A stretch of 64,000 nt of DNA from Daphnia carinata (Eukaryota; Arthropoda; Branchiopoda; Diplostraca; Daphniidae): positions 4,620,424 through 4,684,423 of the forward strand of contig NC_081334.1 in NCBI RefSeq assembly GCF_022539665.2. The letters run 5' to 3'. The notes beneath the pieces were generated by a model, which was given only the letters and a program-made list of their open reading frames with translations, had not been told where the DNA came from and searched no databases. The position numbers and the translations under genes were made by a program. Shown here one piece after another: positions 49,831-64,000 of this stretch; the first letter of the stretch is position 1; each line of letters opens with the position of its first letter.

Positions 49831-50299
49831 GCTGAAACTTGTTACGATTTGCACAGAACTTGATCTCGGCACGGTAAGTTCTGTAGCCGCTGTTCAATAC
49901 GAAACCGCCATTACGCCCCGGTATTTGATAGCGCCAATATATTTAGTAGATGCCAATTTATTATAGCAATCTGGCGGTCCAAAACTGTCAGATACCGGAA
50001 CATATAAGCGATTTAGTAAGAAATGCGATCTCGGGAACTTAAAGCGGGTAGCTAAAGTTGTTTTGCATACGTTACTGTTCCTGATGTACTTTGTGCCAGT
50101 ACGGTACGTAGAAGTATACCAACCTTACAATCTTATCTTTGTCATAGCTCAAGGTAAACCGAGCCGTTTCCTGTCACTGCGTACTTGAGCAATCATCTTT
50201 CATTTGATCTATGCAATATATCGTTTAGCCCTTGGGGGGTAGCAGCGCTTTTGGTATTACTTGAGTTTCACGATCGTCTTCTGGTGTTGTTCAAAACCA

Positions 50300-51060
50300 G
50301 GTATGCTTAATGCCCAAATGATTTAGATCAGCTTCGTCCAAAATTTGATACCCGACGCAGCACCAACAATTTGTTCTAAAAATGTTAAAAACCGATACCA
50401 AGTACACCGCCTGCATGAAAAAATGTTAAATTTTAGATGACTTAACCAACAAATATAACGGGTTTGTTGAATACCGTAGATGCAATTGGACCTTTTAATA
50501 GTCGTAATTACCGGTGTGCCCACTCAAAATTACTTTTACTTTAACTCACCCAGTTCACACCGACCCCTTTGAATCAAGTCAGTAAGACGACATCCAGGTT
50601 TCAAAATCACTAAGTGTTAATTAATTGGATTACTGTTTTGCCAGAGCCCGTGACAGCACAAGCAATTAAATCTCTTTTGGCAAGAATACCTGCAACTGAA
50701 GCTTTCCGAACGGGTGTTAGATTTATGTGGCCAGAATTTATAATGTTTTGAAGTAGTAGTTGGCGCAGGCAGGCTTCTTCGAAGAGTGTTACGTATTGAG
50801 GTACATCTTTCCTGTAACCTAAAGCAGACCTAATAGATATATTTTAAATCACAAAATACAGTTTCCAGAAATAGCTTACCTGAAGCATGAATTTATCATA
50901 ATTTTTAAAGCTTTCCCCACACATGAAGCCCTTAAACAGTTCCTTTTCATCAATGTTACAGCTTCCAGAGTGTAATGCACATGCGGCTTTCCATCTTCCA
51001 TCAATTCACTGAATAGATTCAGGTAGCCTTTCAAGGTGTGGCTAGCTTCATGACACTAGG
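50300..51060 (-). pseudogene. Vasa-like helicase pseudogene fragment V3
   Basis: On minus, a decayed knuckle/pre-Q segment (about 51,056-50,890) is followed at about 50,750-50,640 by KRDLIACAVTGSGKT, matching the vasa Q-to-motif I region. At about 50,350 comes QILDEAD, motif II. Frames are interrupted between these segments. It thus carries exactly the helicase core missing from V1 and V2, but is itself non-coding. Confidence 0.6.
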
Positions 51061-51069
51061 GGTAAAACC

Positions 51070-53320
51070 ATATTAAAGTATGCATACTACGAATACAAAA
51101 AAACACTTATCTTGTTGTTTCGCAATCATTATCCTCTAAAGCCAGGGTTTTAAGACGACAAATTCCGAAATACACATCTCCCTAGAGCACGATCGATCAC
51201 TGACAGCTAGAAAAAATCGTTTTACAATTTTAAAAAATGTTATTTAATTAACCAATCTTTACACCATTTCTATTTATTTAGATTACCTACCCTTTCAGTT
51301 CTATTTCTCCAACATTCCGGAATGCTCACTGATAGACCACTTCCATCAACAATTACTGAGTCAAACTACCTTCGTCCTAACACTATGCCGGCACGACTCT
51401 CTCTAGATCTTCATGGCTTCTCTCTACCTCCGACAGCTCCCACTTTCATTTTGGCGGTAAAACATCTGGGCGGAAATTCGATGAATCATAAAGCAAGCAA
51501 CGCCTTCTGCAGCGTTGCCTATTCAAAAACGAAAAATATAATATTTTAAAAAATTAATTAAAATTTTTACATTTATTTAAAAAAACTAGTTTGAGCCTAG
51601 GTATCTTAAAAATCCTTAAAAATTTTAACTTAAGAATTCGTAAAAAGGGATTAGACATAAAAATATTCGAAAAAAGAAATGTGGTCCGGCTTTCTGTTTA
51701 GCTACAACCCAACAGAAAAGAAAGAAGTAGCAAGTGTGTCTGTCATTGCCTGGCGCCAAGTTAGTAGCACGTGGTTGAGAAATTGAATTTTGGTTTTTAT
51801 AGCTCCATTTAAAAGAAAACAAGCGAGAGCGACTAATATCGCGGAAATTAATTGTAGTTTTCTGTGGAAAACGTTTATAAGAGTCAACTCTCATTGTATG
51901 TTTTCAGGGTACTTCTGTTGAGAGGAAAAAAATTTTATACTTTAAGTAATGCATATCTCGTTGTCAGGTTCTATTGAGCTGAGAAACAATTTTCGGAAAC
52001 TGGAATAATAAACTAACCTGGTCCTCTCATGGCAGTCCATGCCTGCTGAATAGGAAAAATGTTAACTGATCTCTCACAAACTTTGTTGCTTCCGATGACG
52101 TGAGCATTTAAAGGCAGGTTTTTACTTGGACCTAAATCGGTAATTTATTTTATTAGGTTTTACAGAAATATAGAAACATTCATTTACATCACAAAAAATT
52201 CAATTCCAGAAGTGGGTTCCAAGACTGCCAGGAGAGGGTATTGCATTTAGACTGTGTTGATACAATCACATATCAAACAGACATCAAGAATTGGTCGGTT
52301 TGTGATGCAGATACTGGTATGTCTTCTGATCATCCTTTACTGCGTAAATTTCTGAAAATGGAAAAACTTCTCATTTATCTGCAACAGAAGCTAATGTATT
52401 TACCAATTTACCTGACAGATTTATCCGTCAAGTGGAAGGAATACTGCAGTACAGAAGAATTCTTCCTATACTCTATGTATACAGTTTAGGTGCTGCAGGT
52501 GACACTTAAAGTTGAATTTACGCCCGGTGATGGTCGTGAAGATCCCTTCACTAGGAACAGGTCCAGTAAGTATGAAAGTTTTTTTTAAATATGGTGACGA
52601 AATGTATCAGCTAATCATATTTCTCTTAAAATCTAAAAAACCAATCTTGTCCTCCAGTGGCAATCCATGTCTGCAAAATTGGAAAAATCAACTACCTCTT
52701 TTATAAGTGATCCAAAATCAACATTACGATGAAAATAGAAGAACATTGAGTGGAAAAACAAGCTTGCTGGAGCAGCTGTAGTTCATGTCTGCTTATTTAT
52801 GGTGGTAATCTATAAAACCCTCGTTAAATGCCACCTCTGATAACAAATCATTTAATATTTTTAGGATGGTTTTTTTTTTTTTGAGAAAAGAGACTTTAGA
52901 GATTGTGCAAGTCATTATTTGTTTAGAACAAGAAATCTATTTGAAATTGTGTTTGATGGGGCTGAGTTTACAATTTACAGAGGAATCCTGCTTTAGAAAA
53001 CAGTTCTGTTAAGTAACTATAAATCCTATTGCTTATGCTGTTTTAATCAGAAGTCTGTACAATTATGGAAATGCAGGCAAGGAGATCCTAAATTAACTGT
53101 AAAATAGAAACAGTAAACTGGAAGATGTAGGCAAGGAAAAGTTGGCAAAGGAAGCAAAACAACAAGATAGGAAAGCCAAAATAAAACGGTAAAAGGAATA
53201 ACTCCAAGAAACCTCTTGTGGTAAATGGATTGTAGTTGATTATAGCTCATGTGACTCTTGGCGAGGAAAACCCCTTCAGCCGTTTGATGATTAACAAACA
53301 CTAAAGCCTTTTCTCGCCAG
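51070..53320. other. No gene identified
   Basis: Several short open frames without splice or similarity support. A segment at 52,480-52,960 repeats parts of 48,770-48,890. I see nothing nameable. Confidence 0.35.
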
Positions 53321-53324
53321 TCGC

Positions 53325-53390
53325 CACGTCATCTGTTCGCCCGTAGCGCCATCATCGCCTCGTGGTCGCCACGTCATCGCCGGTTTTTTA
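53325..53390. repeat. Short GC-rich patch related to the 22.5 kb minisatellite
   Basis: Contains CATCATCGCCTCGTGGTCGC, shared with the right end of the 22.5 kb array. Confidence 0.5.
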
Positions 53391-54089
53391 TGGTATCTTT
53401 GTATATATTTTTTTAAAAATCCAACACGTTTTCCTTTTTAATTAATTTCACGTCCTCCAGGTGGATCAACGCGTCGAAGATCGTCGTTGGAAGAGCAGTG
53501 ACATCAGCTACGAATCTTCCGCATCCTATGACGACAGTTAGCCATTGATTCCCTTCCAGCAACATCAGCAGCGGTAAGGAGAATTTCTCATTTTTCTTTC
53601 ATTTTCTATGGGGAAAAGAAAAAAAAACCAAAAGAAAAAAATAACAAGTTTTATAGTTCTGTTGTCGTGCCACGTGGCTATGTATGTTGTGATGCACGCT
53701 TTTCGATTTAGATAAAAATGGGGGATTTTTCCATGTTTGTTTTGTTCTTTTTGTAAAAATTTATAAAGTTCCTGTTTTCTTTTGTGTTTCACAAATACAC
53801 AGCGTTGTCTGAACTCTATTTAGTGCTGCGGCAATTGTTTATTTCGACGCTAAATGCGTCATTGCCACCACAGGCAACTGGCAGGTCGGAAAAACGAAAA
53901 CAAACGAAGTCGGTTCTGAAAAAAATGGTTAGTCGGTTATCTTAGGTATTGGTATTCGGAAAGGCAAGTGGCCTGGGTCTTGGCTTCGATGTTTTGAGCC
54001 AGTGAATGGTCAGGAAACGAAAAGGAGGCTTGCATTTTATTTTTTCCAAGTTCAAACCGTATTCGTAAAATCACTATAAAAAATCGTAT

Positions 54090-54410
54090 TATTATATCTG
54101 AAATAGCTCAGTGGTAGAGCGTTGGCATCGGATGCCAAAGGTCTAGGGTTCAATACTCAGATACCCCAGGCACGTCTTTTTCTTCAAAGCACAAGTTTAT
54201 TTGTCGAAATAACGAAAAAAAAAAGGAAAAATTCTTTCTTCTCGAGAACGGCTGGTCGGTGGCCTTCCAGATTTTTTTCTGGGACGCCCACGCCAGCGTT
54301 CCAAATTTTTCTGGGACGACCACGCCTAGCAATATTGACCTTTCTGGGATTCGAACCACAGACCTTTCGCACTGTAGGACAGCATGCTACCGATATGCCA
54401 TAACTGTGCT
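54090..54410. mobile_element. Twin tRNA-like element, copy C (inverted)
   Basis: Inverted relative to copy A. The plus-strand tRNA-like unit at 54,098-54,170 has box A TAGCTCAGTGG and a perfect five-pair anticodon-stem-like hairpin (TTGGC/GCCAA). The minus-strand unit near 54,345-54,410 has box B GGTTCGAATCC. The inner sequence matches copy A closely. Confidence 0.6.
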
Positions 54411-54539
54411 TATATATGTAGTTTGGATTTTTGATACCTATGTAGGTATGCAATAGAGTAAAAAAAACTAATATGATGAACAGTTGAAAAGTATAATAAA
54501 AAGTATACTATTGAACAGCTTATTTAAACAAAATGATTC

Positions 54540-56790
<2,251 letters not shown>

Positions 56791-57079
56791 AAAAAATGTG
56801 AAGATTCAAACAAATATCAAAATTCAATATTTATGATTCTTAAAGTTTGGCAATCTAATCTTTCCTCTCGTGGACTGCAATCAGGTGCTACAGAGAGAAA
56901 TACAGAAACCAAATTTTCCAGAACAAAATTAAGTATCAGTAATAAATAAATAAATGATCAAACAGTCAATTTAGGACAAATACTTACAAGTATATAAATT
57001 GGTTATGGCTTTTATCGCTACACTTTTCCAACTAGGCATACCTAGCAGCCAACTCTAACTAGGCACACCTGACTCGGTG

Positions 57080-57150
57080 CAACCAAAATGGCGACTGGCA
57101 ACATGGCGACTGGCAACATGGCAACTAGCGACATGGCAACCGGCGAGCAG
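57080..57150. repeat. Short tandem repeat
   Basis: Four imperfect copies of a 15-16 base unit (AACATGGCGACTGGC). Confidence 0.6.
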
Positions 57151-57159
57151 CCATTGCAC

Positions 57160-58557
57160 TTCTAAGAATATCACCCTATTTAGGGGGATTTTAGGAAAAT
57201 ATTTGGAGTCTTGGATGTAGTTTTCGAAATCTAGGGTTTCAGGGATTGTCCAGGGCCTATTTAATTTAATGGGGATTTCTCGGAATTTTTAGATTATTTG
57301 CCCAGCCGCTGTTGCCTTTGGCGCTGCTATGCAACTTCAAAAGTAAAATGTTCCTAAAAATTTTAAAATAATTAATAAAAATACTAAGGATGACATGCTT
57401 GTGCTTGTACGTGTTTTTCTAAAACCTAAATAAAATTTTTCCAGAAGTTTTGGGACATTATTATTCCCCAATCTGGCAACGTTCTACGGATACCACTTTG
57501 CGGAAAGTGGAAACTGTGGAAACACTGCTAGCGGAAGCAAGTAAGTGTAATCCTGTCAATAACACGGACAAACTGTTTGGTTTACTATTTCAATATTCAA
57601 CTTACTTTAATAAATCATATCAATTTCTTTAAGTTGTGATTTCTCAATAACTTTATTTTACAATAATTTCAATGCATCATTTGAGAGCCAAGTAAACACA
57701 ATCAGATCACTCATCATCCCTCATCCCAATCAACAGATTACATAAAATGGAATGTTTCATGTATGGATTACGACATATTTCTTAGTAGACACGAAATACA
57801 ATGAGGTAATACACTAGAAAATTTTTTAAGGCTTCCAATTCATCAAAGAGTATTCAAGCAGGCACCATGGTACATATCGAGAATGCAAATTAAGTTTGAA
57901 AAAAAACAAACAAACGAGGAATGACTTTTGACTTCAAGGAAATTAACAAGACAATTCACTCGTATAACACGGCACGTGTGTAGCCAGTAGCAGGGGCGGG
58001 ATTAGAAACAAAACAATCCAATAGGACAAATACTTAAATCTAAGGAAACACGACAGAACAAGGCCATCCACAACAACAACATCAAAAACACCTGTTTTAA
58101 ATTTCTATTGCATAACAGTCAAAACTATTTACAAACGGACAAAGAAAACAAATCGAGTCTGAATGTTAGATGGGATCGTTACAATCTTCTGCTGAAAGTC
58201 ATAAAAATGTACGACCTCGACAAGCAAAAGCTAAAAAAAAATCCCATTAAACATAATTTCAGCCAAAAGTTTTAAATTTGCGTCTTGCACTTACTTTCGC
58301 TCGAGTGGGGGAGGTAATGGATAGTAATGGAAAATTACACTTACATTAAGTAGAATGACATAATACAATATAATTACGATTCTGCTACTTTTCTTACTTT
58401 TTTCCGAGCTATTATATAGAGATATACAGACGGACAAGGAAAGAAATTAACTAACCAAGATCGTTTCGTAAAACGACAGGAAAAAACTAGGAAAGCAAAA
58501 AATAAACATCTTTGGCAGTTGTTTCACAAAATGAAATTCAACGTATTAGTACAACTA
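57160..58557 (-). other. Probable Klf15 3' untranslated region and spacer
   Basis: No coding sequence supported. The part adjacent to the Klf15 stop (about 57,700-58,557) is AT-rich and likely transcribed 3' untranslated sequence; its end is not determined. Confidence 0.4.
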
Positions 58558-60024
58558 TCAATGTAAAGTATTACTATTGTATACTTGGTGTGGTTGATTG
58601 AGATGATGGTGGTGGTGGTTGGAACTATTACCGTACGTGTTGATCAGAGATGGCGCCACGCACCCACCGATAGAAGCAGCGGCTGCGGCGGCCGCTGCAG
58701 CAGCTGCAGCCGCCAACGAAGCAGCTCCAGGTGGCCTACCACGTCGGACGCCAGTGGATGCCGGAAGAATAGGCTGATTTAATTGCCCAGCAGCTCCACG
58801 TTCCCGTCGGTGGACTTTTAAATGTTTGCTCAGATGATCTGAACGTGAAAATCGTTTCGTGCAAACCGGGCAACCGTATGGTTTCACGCCAGAATGCGAA
58901 CGCTTATGACGGGCCAGCTCGTCCGAACGAGAAAAGCGCCATCCACATCCTGAATAAAAATGAAATTTTAATTTTTGAATTAAAAGGCAAAATAAACAAA
59001 ATGAGCATTTACCTGCCCAGGTGCATGCAAAGGGTTTCTCGCCAGTGTGCCTCCTCAAATGAGCTTTGAGATGTGACGATTTTGCATAAATCTTTTTGCA
59101 ATTCGGATACGTGCAAGGAAAAATCTTGTCCTCTTCTTTGATGGCCGTTTTCGAGGGACTGTTATTCTTGATACTGTTATTGGTGTTGGATGTTGCCTTG
59201 ATTGTTTGATTGAGAGACCGAGGTTGTATGAGTAATGAGCGTCCACCGCTGGACCTGCCAGGTTTGCTGGGCTCCATCGGGATAACCATCGGCTGTTGAT
59301 GGATGGAAATCAAAGGAGAGTCCAACGTCAATGGATAATAACGTTTCGGCTCACAATTGTCCACCTGGAACGGTGTTAAAAGAGACTCCTGCTCCGGAAG
59401 AACCGGAACGGCAGAACAGTTTGTCATCGGATGCGATTGAACTTCCCAATCCAATTCGGCAAAATCTTCTCTGTAAGCTTCTGGAACACCATCATTTCCA
59501 TCCAGTGACGTCCAGGCTTGCTGCTGAGGACTGACGGATGGAATCGCAGTGCAGGATGGATTGGGATCCAACAGCAAATCGTCCAGCAAAGGCAAAGTAG
59601 GTGAATTGAGGAGATAATTCAGATAATTGTCATCATCTGTTGTAGCATCGCTTTGATCCAATGTTGCCGGTTGATTACTATCATCCGAATGTCCACTAGA
59701 TCCATCTACCAGACAAAGATATCATTAAAATTGATCGAAAATGCATAAAATTAAACAGAAAGGCTTACCAGGACTGGACGTGAAACTTGGACAGCCAGGA
59801 TTATAATATAAATCAGATAGCCATTCTTCGGCTGGAGCAAAACGGTCCCATGAACAACTGTTGTTGTCGCTAATGTTGTTGTTGTTCCAAGAAGACGAAA
59901 ACGATGACGAAGACGACAAGGTCGCGTCATTCAGACACGTGAGCATCGGATCGTCCTGGTACATGAGCTGATCGCAATCGATGCTGATCAGCGGCGGAGG
60001 CAGCTGCGTCATCACTTCAATCAT
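58558..60024 (-). CDS. Klf15: Krueppel-like factor 15-type transcription factor
   Basis: Exons 60024-59769, 59705-59013 and 58949-58558 give 446 aa. Three C-terminal C2H2 fingers have the KLF spacing: [20 protein letters not shown], then [12 protein letters not shown] spliced to [18 protein letters not shown], then [31 protein letters not shown] and HSGVKPY are characteristic of KLF15 rather than KLF9/13 or KLF10/11. The N-terminal half is acidic and Ser-rich (transactivation-type); the C-terminus carries poly-Ala and poly-His tracts. The start is the ATG at 60024 just after an acceptor; the transcript begins upstream near a TATA box at about 60.9 kb. The 63-base intron inside the finger region is open in frame but has perfect splice sites. 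A nuclear DNA-binding factor. Confidence 0.93.
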
Positions 60025-60920
60025 TTTTGCTCTCAAACCTATTCAAGAAAAACGAGAACATGTTAGAGTCATGATGAAAGATTGTGCATGAATCAGACAC
60101 ATGAATCACAAACGACTACGCAAAAACTCACCTAGAAAATAAAATTCAATACATAAATGTCGAAATAATTGTTTTTGTCTGTTCGAACAGCGATAAAGAA
60201 ACACTGAAAGCTACTGGACCAACGGAAGTTTGATGATCTTGTTATCTCGAAAGGATGCGACTGTGTCTTTCCGTTTTCAGAGATCCATTGTACAAAACAA
60301 ATGGGGTGACTTATTAGTTTGGGCCAAAGGTTTCTTTTAAACAAAAAATTAAGTTTGGACCAGAGTCTGAAACGGATCACACTCGACTGCGAGCCGGACG
60401 ATAGAAATCTCTTGCTAAAACACAACGAGACGGGCAAACAACCTCCTCCACTTTCAAACCCCACCCCTTCTCACCCAACACCTCGTCATCAGTCAAATTC
60501 TAACCGACAACCCTTCACATAAAATAAGAGAAAACTATTTTCCCCGTGGTACAAGCAGGTACTACCAATGAAATTTGAAACGTCTCTAACAACTTGTGCC
60601 TTGACCATCATTGAATTACCAGCTGCATTCAATCAAAACATTATTTTCCCCTCTTCACAAAGTAACACTTGTGCCGGTCTAACAACCATCCGATAACAGA
60701 AAAATCTAATCTTTTAAACAAGGTCTTGGGTTAACAAGTTGAATAATTTAGAGACTTACTGTGATGTCGATGATCATGATAACTAAAACGATGCGAATGG
60801 GTCGAACGGTGGTTTTCGCTAATCGAAAAAATAGAGAATTCAGAGACAAATATCTGGAAGAGAGCTCCGTCGAGGTCGAGCTCTAATCTTTCAATGCAAA
60901 AGGTCTCTAACCCAGTCCTC

Positions 60921-60927
60921 TTATATA
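60921..60927 (-). promoter_or_regulatory. TATA box of Klf15
   Basis: TATATAA on minus, with a plausible start site about 30 bases further and a donor (CACA|GTAAGTC) ending an untranslated exon at 60,760. Confidence 0.55.
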
Positions 60928-60929
60928 GT

Positions 60930-62140
60930 CAAAAAATGTCAGTGGGGAGAGTGACAACCTTTCCTTTTTCTTGAAAGGGAAGAGAAAGAAAAAATTTAAT
61001 GAAATAGAAAAATGAAAATTTGTTTTAAACAGGTCAAAGTTGACCTCGGAGTTTCTTTACCCTTACCCAAGGCAATTTTCCTTTCGGCTGTAGAAAAAAC
61101 GTGGTAGAAACGAGCGGATAAAACACACAAGTTCACATTGCGACGGCTGTTTCGTTTTTCTCGATTTCGTACAACGAGCACTCTTTCATCACATGTCTAG
61201 AGCATAGTTCATTTACTGATTATCTTTTTAAGGCCTTGACAATGGTTGAAAAAAAACTCATTAGAAAAATTATGAAGGAAATACTATCCAAGTCCAACGG
61301 ATATTTCTCGGTAAACGGGGCACTTCACTTTAGAGCAAATGAAAAAAATTCTTTTTCAAAAATGAAATGTAAAAGAATTTACAGTCCCTCGACCTTGTCG
61401 TACCGAGAAATCGAAAGATTACTAGTTCATGTGTGCTGAATCCCACGTGATACTATACGTCTTGAGGACAATACCCTTTTTCTCTCTTGTTATTACGACC
61501 AATTGCCACATACTTGTTACGTAAACACTAGAATATAATATGAATTTATGCTGTAATCGTAATTAAATAATGTTATTACGTAACTTATTCGCTTACCTAA
61601 TGCAATTATGTTGTTTTGGCTGAATGGCGAAATCGATTTGCCCACGTCGTGTAGCAGACGATGCAGACAGACTACGTCGCCACGTTGACTAACATGAAAA
61701 AATTGCAGATAGGTCGGGATATTTTACCTCTTTCCTTTTCATGACAGGCCGATGACCTGGCACACATTTTCATCACATATTGCGATCGGACGCCGAAGAC
61801 CACAAATTTTCCGAAGAAAATGTGGCGCCCAGCACCGCCAAAAGCCTTTAACACTATACGTGTGCAGCAGTTGGTGAGGACCATTGTATGCATTGTCTAA
61901 GGTCAGGCCAGGTCAAAAGACAATGACCCTCTCAAGTGCGTCTTATGTCGACATTGATTCGACGTTGCTGAATTTTTTCAAGGAACTCTAAAAGATATGG
62001 TTTTTCTTTAATTTTTAAAATTTTCTGTTTTAAAAGTTCATACGAGTTCGATTCACTGGGACTATGACCTGAGTCATTCACCCAAAATTACGTGCACATT
62101 TAATTTATCCTGTAAAAAAATAAATGATTTAATAGAAAAT
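60930..62140. other. No gene identified
   Basis: Intergenic sequence upstream of Klf15; short open frames lack support. Confidence 0.4.
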
Positions 62141-62144
62141 TCTG

Positions 62145-62327
62145 TGCATAATTATTTAACAACAAATCCATCAGCAATATGATCCAAAACCAGGACGGTT
62201 TTTCTTTTTCTTTGACAGATTTGAACAAGCCCGACGAGTCAACCCTCGTTGCCCTTAACACGACTGTTTTGACATTGACTTGGACATTTGATACTGTCGG
62301 CGAGTGTTTCATCTCCATTTCACAAAA
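62145..62327 (-). pseudogene. Possible orphan exon with hydrophobic segment
   Basis: After an acceptor-like TTTATTATAG on minus, an open stretch reads NVQVNVKTVVLRATRV, then KEKPSWFWIILLMDLLLNN, which resembles the end of an ectodomain followed by a membrane segment. There is no clear continuation. Weak; may be chance. Confidence 0.2.
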
Positions 62328-62544
62328 CTATAATAAAACAAAAAATGTTTTACAAAATGAAATTTAAATGAAATATTTTAAATAGTTGCTTACGGACGTC
62401 GATCTCTTATCACTTTTAATAAATTGCGTCAGATTTCTTTTCTCGAATTACGCATTTTTGTCCGCTGGCATTGTCATCGCGTATCCTGACACCTAGCGGC
62501 AAAGTGCCTGTCAACGAAACAAGAGAATTAAGAAAGACATAAAA

Positions 62545-63338
62545 ATGGCGTCCCCCAGAGAAGACGGTGAATTGTTGGAAAGCTCCTCTAGTTCCGATGA
62601 AGAAAATTCTGAAGAAGAAGAGTCAGGAAAACCAGGTCAGAATGCTGTAAAGTTCAAGAATGATGGAAGTTTCCTGGAAATGTTCAAAAAGATGCAAGAG
62701 AGCAATCAACAGTCTCCACAAGTACCTGAGAAGAAAGACGTCACACAGTTGCAAATGAAAAATCCTGACAATCCGTCTGCACATGCCGAACCGTCTCACA
62801 CAGAAAAGGACGCTGTACCACCACAGCCTGCCCAGAAGAAACCTGGTCTCATGTCTTTAGTAAGTTTACTCTCCTCCAGATTTACAGCGAACCAATTCAG
62901 TCGTTGAATTGGTTAAACTGACGTTTCTCTTCCAGGGATGATATCCTAGCCCGACAATCGCGGCGGTTTCACATTCAAAGTTATTGCTGATCGAGACTAA
63001 CGGGCGAGTCATTTCTATATCCGTACAGGTGGGAAAGCGACGCGGAGGCAAATCCCTACCAGTTGGAGTCGTTAAGAAGCAGAAACGACCAGAAGAAGAA
63101 GAAGAAAGTAGTGTGAGTTCATTTTCTTTCAGTTACCTGTTTAACTCAGTTATCTTAACGTTTTAACTTTGTGTCACAGGGGAAAGACTGATGCCTGGTC
63201 TCAGTACATGAGTGAAGTGAAAAAATACAAGGAACGACTGGGTGATGAAGGTATACTTAGTCCTCGTTGTGTTGGTTATTGTGAATTAATCTTTTTTAAA
63301 TTTTGACAGAGGAGAAAAACAGACCCCTGGTCAAGTGA
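62545..63338 (+). CDS. Trir: TRIR (C19orf43)-like protein
   Basis: Exons 62545-62859, 63029-63112, about 63180-63250 and 63310-63338. The order of conserved pieces matches vertebrate TRIR (telomerase RNA component interacting RNase): an acidic Ser/Glu N-terminus, NDGSFLEMFKKMQE, VGKRRGGKSLPVGVVKKQK, DAWSQYMSEVKKYKERLGDE and the terminus NRPLVK. The start ATG is the first in frame. At the exon 3 acceptor one extra G puts the exon out of phase (a TGA would follow), while the protein clearly continues, so I suspect an assembly indel in a conserved gene. About 150 aa; probably nuclear. Confidence 0.85.
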
Positions 63339-63384
63339 TTTTCAGACGATTCCTTTCCGATTGTGTTGTTTTGTGTGTGACAAG

Positions 63385-63390
63385 AATAAA
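63385..63390 (+). terminator. Polyadenylation signal of the TRIR-like gene
   Basis: AATAAA about 50 bases after the stop codon, on the plus strand. Confidence 0.6.
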
Positions 63391-63617
63391 AAACTGTGGA
63401 TGATTTTCAAATGAAGATTTGACTTTTATTCTTCTTTATTTTATTATAAATCTTACTACCCACATTTTACAAAACAAACCCTGACGATCAAGACGGTGAC
63501 TGTTATTCAAGCTAAATTTGCGTTTTAAGGTCGATTTCCATATCAAGTTTTGAAAGACGAAAAGTCTACAGGGAATTAGGAAAAATAGTCAATAATCATT
63601 TTCGAATGGTTTCCATA

Positions 63618-64000
63618 TCAGTTCATCGGTGACGGTAGTGTGACTCCAAGGTTAAGTGCCACTTTAAGCTGGGCCAAAGCTGCATCCTTTAACGAAAAGA
63701 GATGAGACACTTCTGCCTCGGTCTTTGATAAGGGAATCGCTTGATCAAAGAGCTCGATAGCTCGTCTGAGATTTCCCCGCTGGACTTCGATAGTACCAAG
63801 GGTCTCGTAAGCAAATTCACACTTGTTATCCATTCGAATGGCGTCTTCGATTAGTTTAGTTGCCAATTCAACATTACCTGCCGACTGCAGCTGGAGCAGA
63901 CCTGTTCAATTCAAGAATAGATTTTAACCAGGGGTCCCCTGTAGCTTCTAAAATTAACACACACACCTCTATGAACATATGCAGTGGCATTCTCTGGGTC
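63618..64000 (-). CDS. Tomm70: Mitochondrial import receptor TOM70, C-terminal exons (5' part outside window)
   Basis: Minus-strand exon 63901-63618 and the end of another exon (64000-63967) join in phase: DPENATAYVHRG then LLQLQSAGNVELATKLIED, AIRMDNKCEFAYETLGTIEV and QRGNLRRAIELFDQAI, finishing SLKDAALAQLKVALNLGV. This is the last TPR region of TOM70, the outer-membrane receptor that accepts carrier preproteins from Hsp70/Hsp90. FAYETLGTIEVQRGN is a nearly invariant TOM70 string. It is convergent with the TRIR-like gene; the 3' ends are about 280 bases apart. Confidence 0.93.

Noticed and set aside
54098-54172. A functional tRNA gene with a CGG-type anticodon loop
   Set aside because: Boxes A and B and the anticodon stem are visible, but acceptor and T stems do not pair in register, and the same sequence recurs in repeats with different loops.
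58950-59012. Reading the Klf15 finger exons as one uninterrupted exon
   Set aside because: The 63-base segment is open in frame, but it has good donor and acceptor sites and would insert about 20 residues into the conserved second zinc finger.

Overview
The window looks like eukaryotic nuclear DNA from a compact arthropod genome. The evidence is many introns of about 60-75 bases with GTAAGT/AG borders, AT-rich spacers, and animal genes (a KLF15-type zinc-finger factor, TOM70, a TRIR-like protein, vasa-like helicase remains, a class C receptor-like ligand domain). A branchiopod crustacean such as Daphnia is my best guess. This is inferred from gene style and not from a database match.

About 48 kb on the left (1-48,040) is dominated by a tandemly repeated two-gene cassette. 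Each complete cassette has a small minus-strand gene (176-181 aa) with a HEPN-type R-N-x-x-x-H motif. A large plus-strand gene diverges from it and encodes a protein kinase, then ankyrin repeats, then a conserved unrecognised C-terminal domain (called KAC here). Four copies are visible: KAC-1 (5' end outside the window, ends 2,981), HEPN-A/KAC-2 (5,812-11,259), HEPN-B/KAC-3 (30,330-34,803) and HEPN-C/KAC-4 (37,925-45,364). KAC-3 and KAC-4 have clean gene models of 905 and 1,819 aa. KAC-2 has a pseudokinase-like sequence, no visible start codon and a frameshift. Each cassette is followed by a homologous 2-2.7 kb downstream unit that holds a decayed ankyrin tail and exon-like sequence on the minus strand, which is intact only in the fourth unit.

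Cassettes 2 and 3 are separated by about 15 kb of unrelated sequence (14,640-29,640). It contains vasa-like helicase debris, elements bounded by two convergent tRNA-like sequences, a GC-rich minisatellite, a small terminal-inverted-repeat element, two small minus-strand genes, and a minus-strand gene with a class C GPCR-like ligand-binding domain. An inverted copy of the helicase debris and tRNA-like element lies at 53.9-56.8 kb.

The right end (57-64 kb) is ordinary: Klf15 on minus, a TRIR homologue on plus, and the 3' end of Tomm70 on minus.

The most interesting object is the cassette. In IRE1 and RNase L, a kinase domain of this type is fused to a KEN nuclease domain, which belongs to the HEPN superfamily, and RNase L also carries ankyrin repeats. 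Here the kinase and ankyrins are in one gene and a HEPN-like protein is in the divergent partner, so the pair could be a split, arthropod-specific RNase L/IRE1-like sensor-nuclease system. That function is inference.
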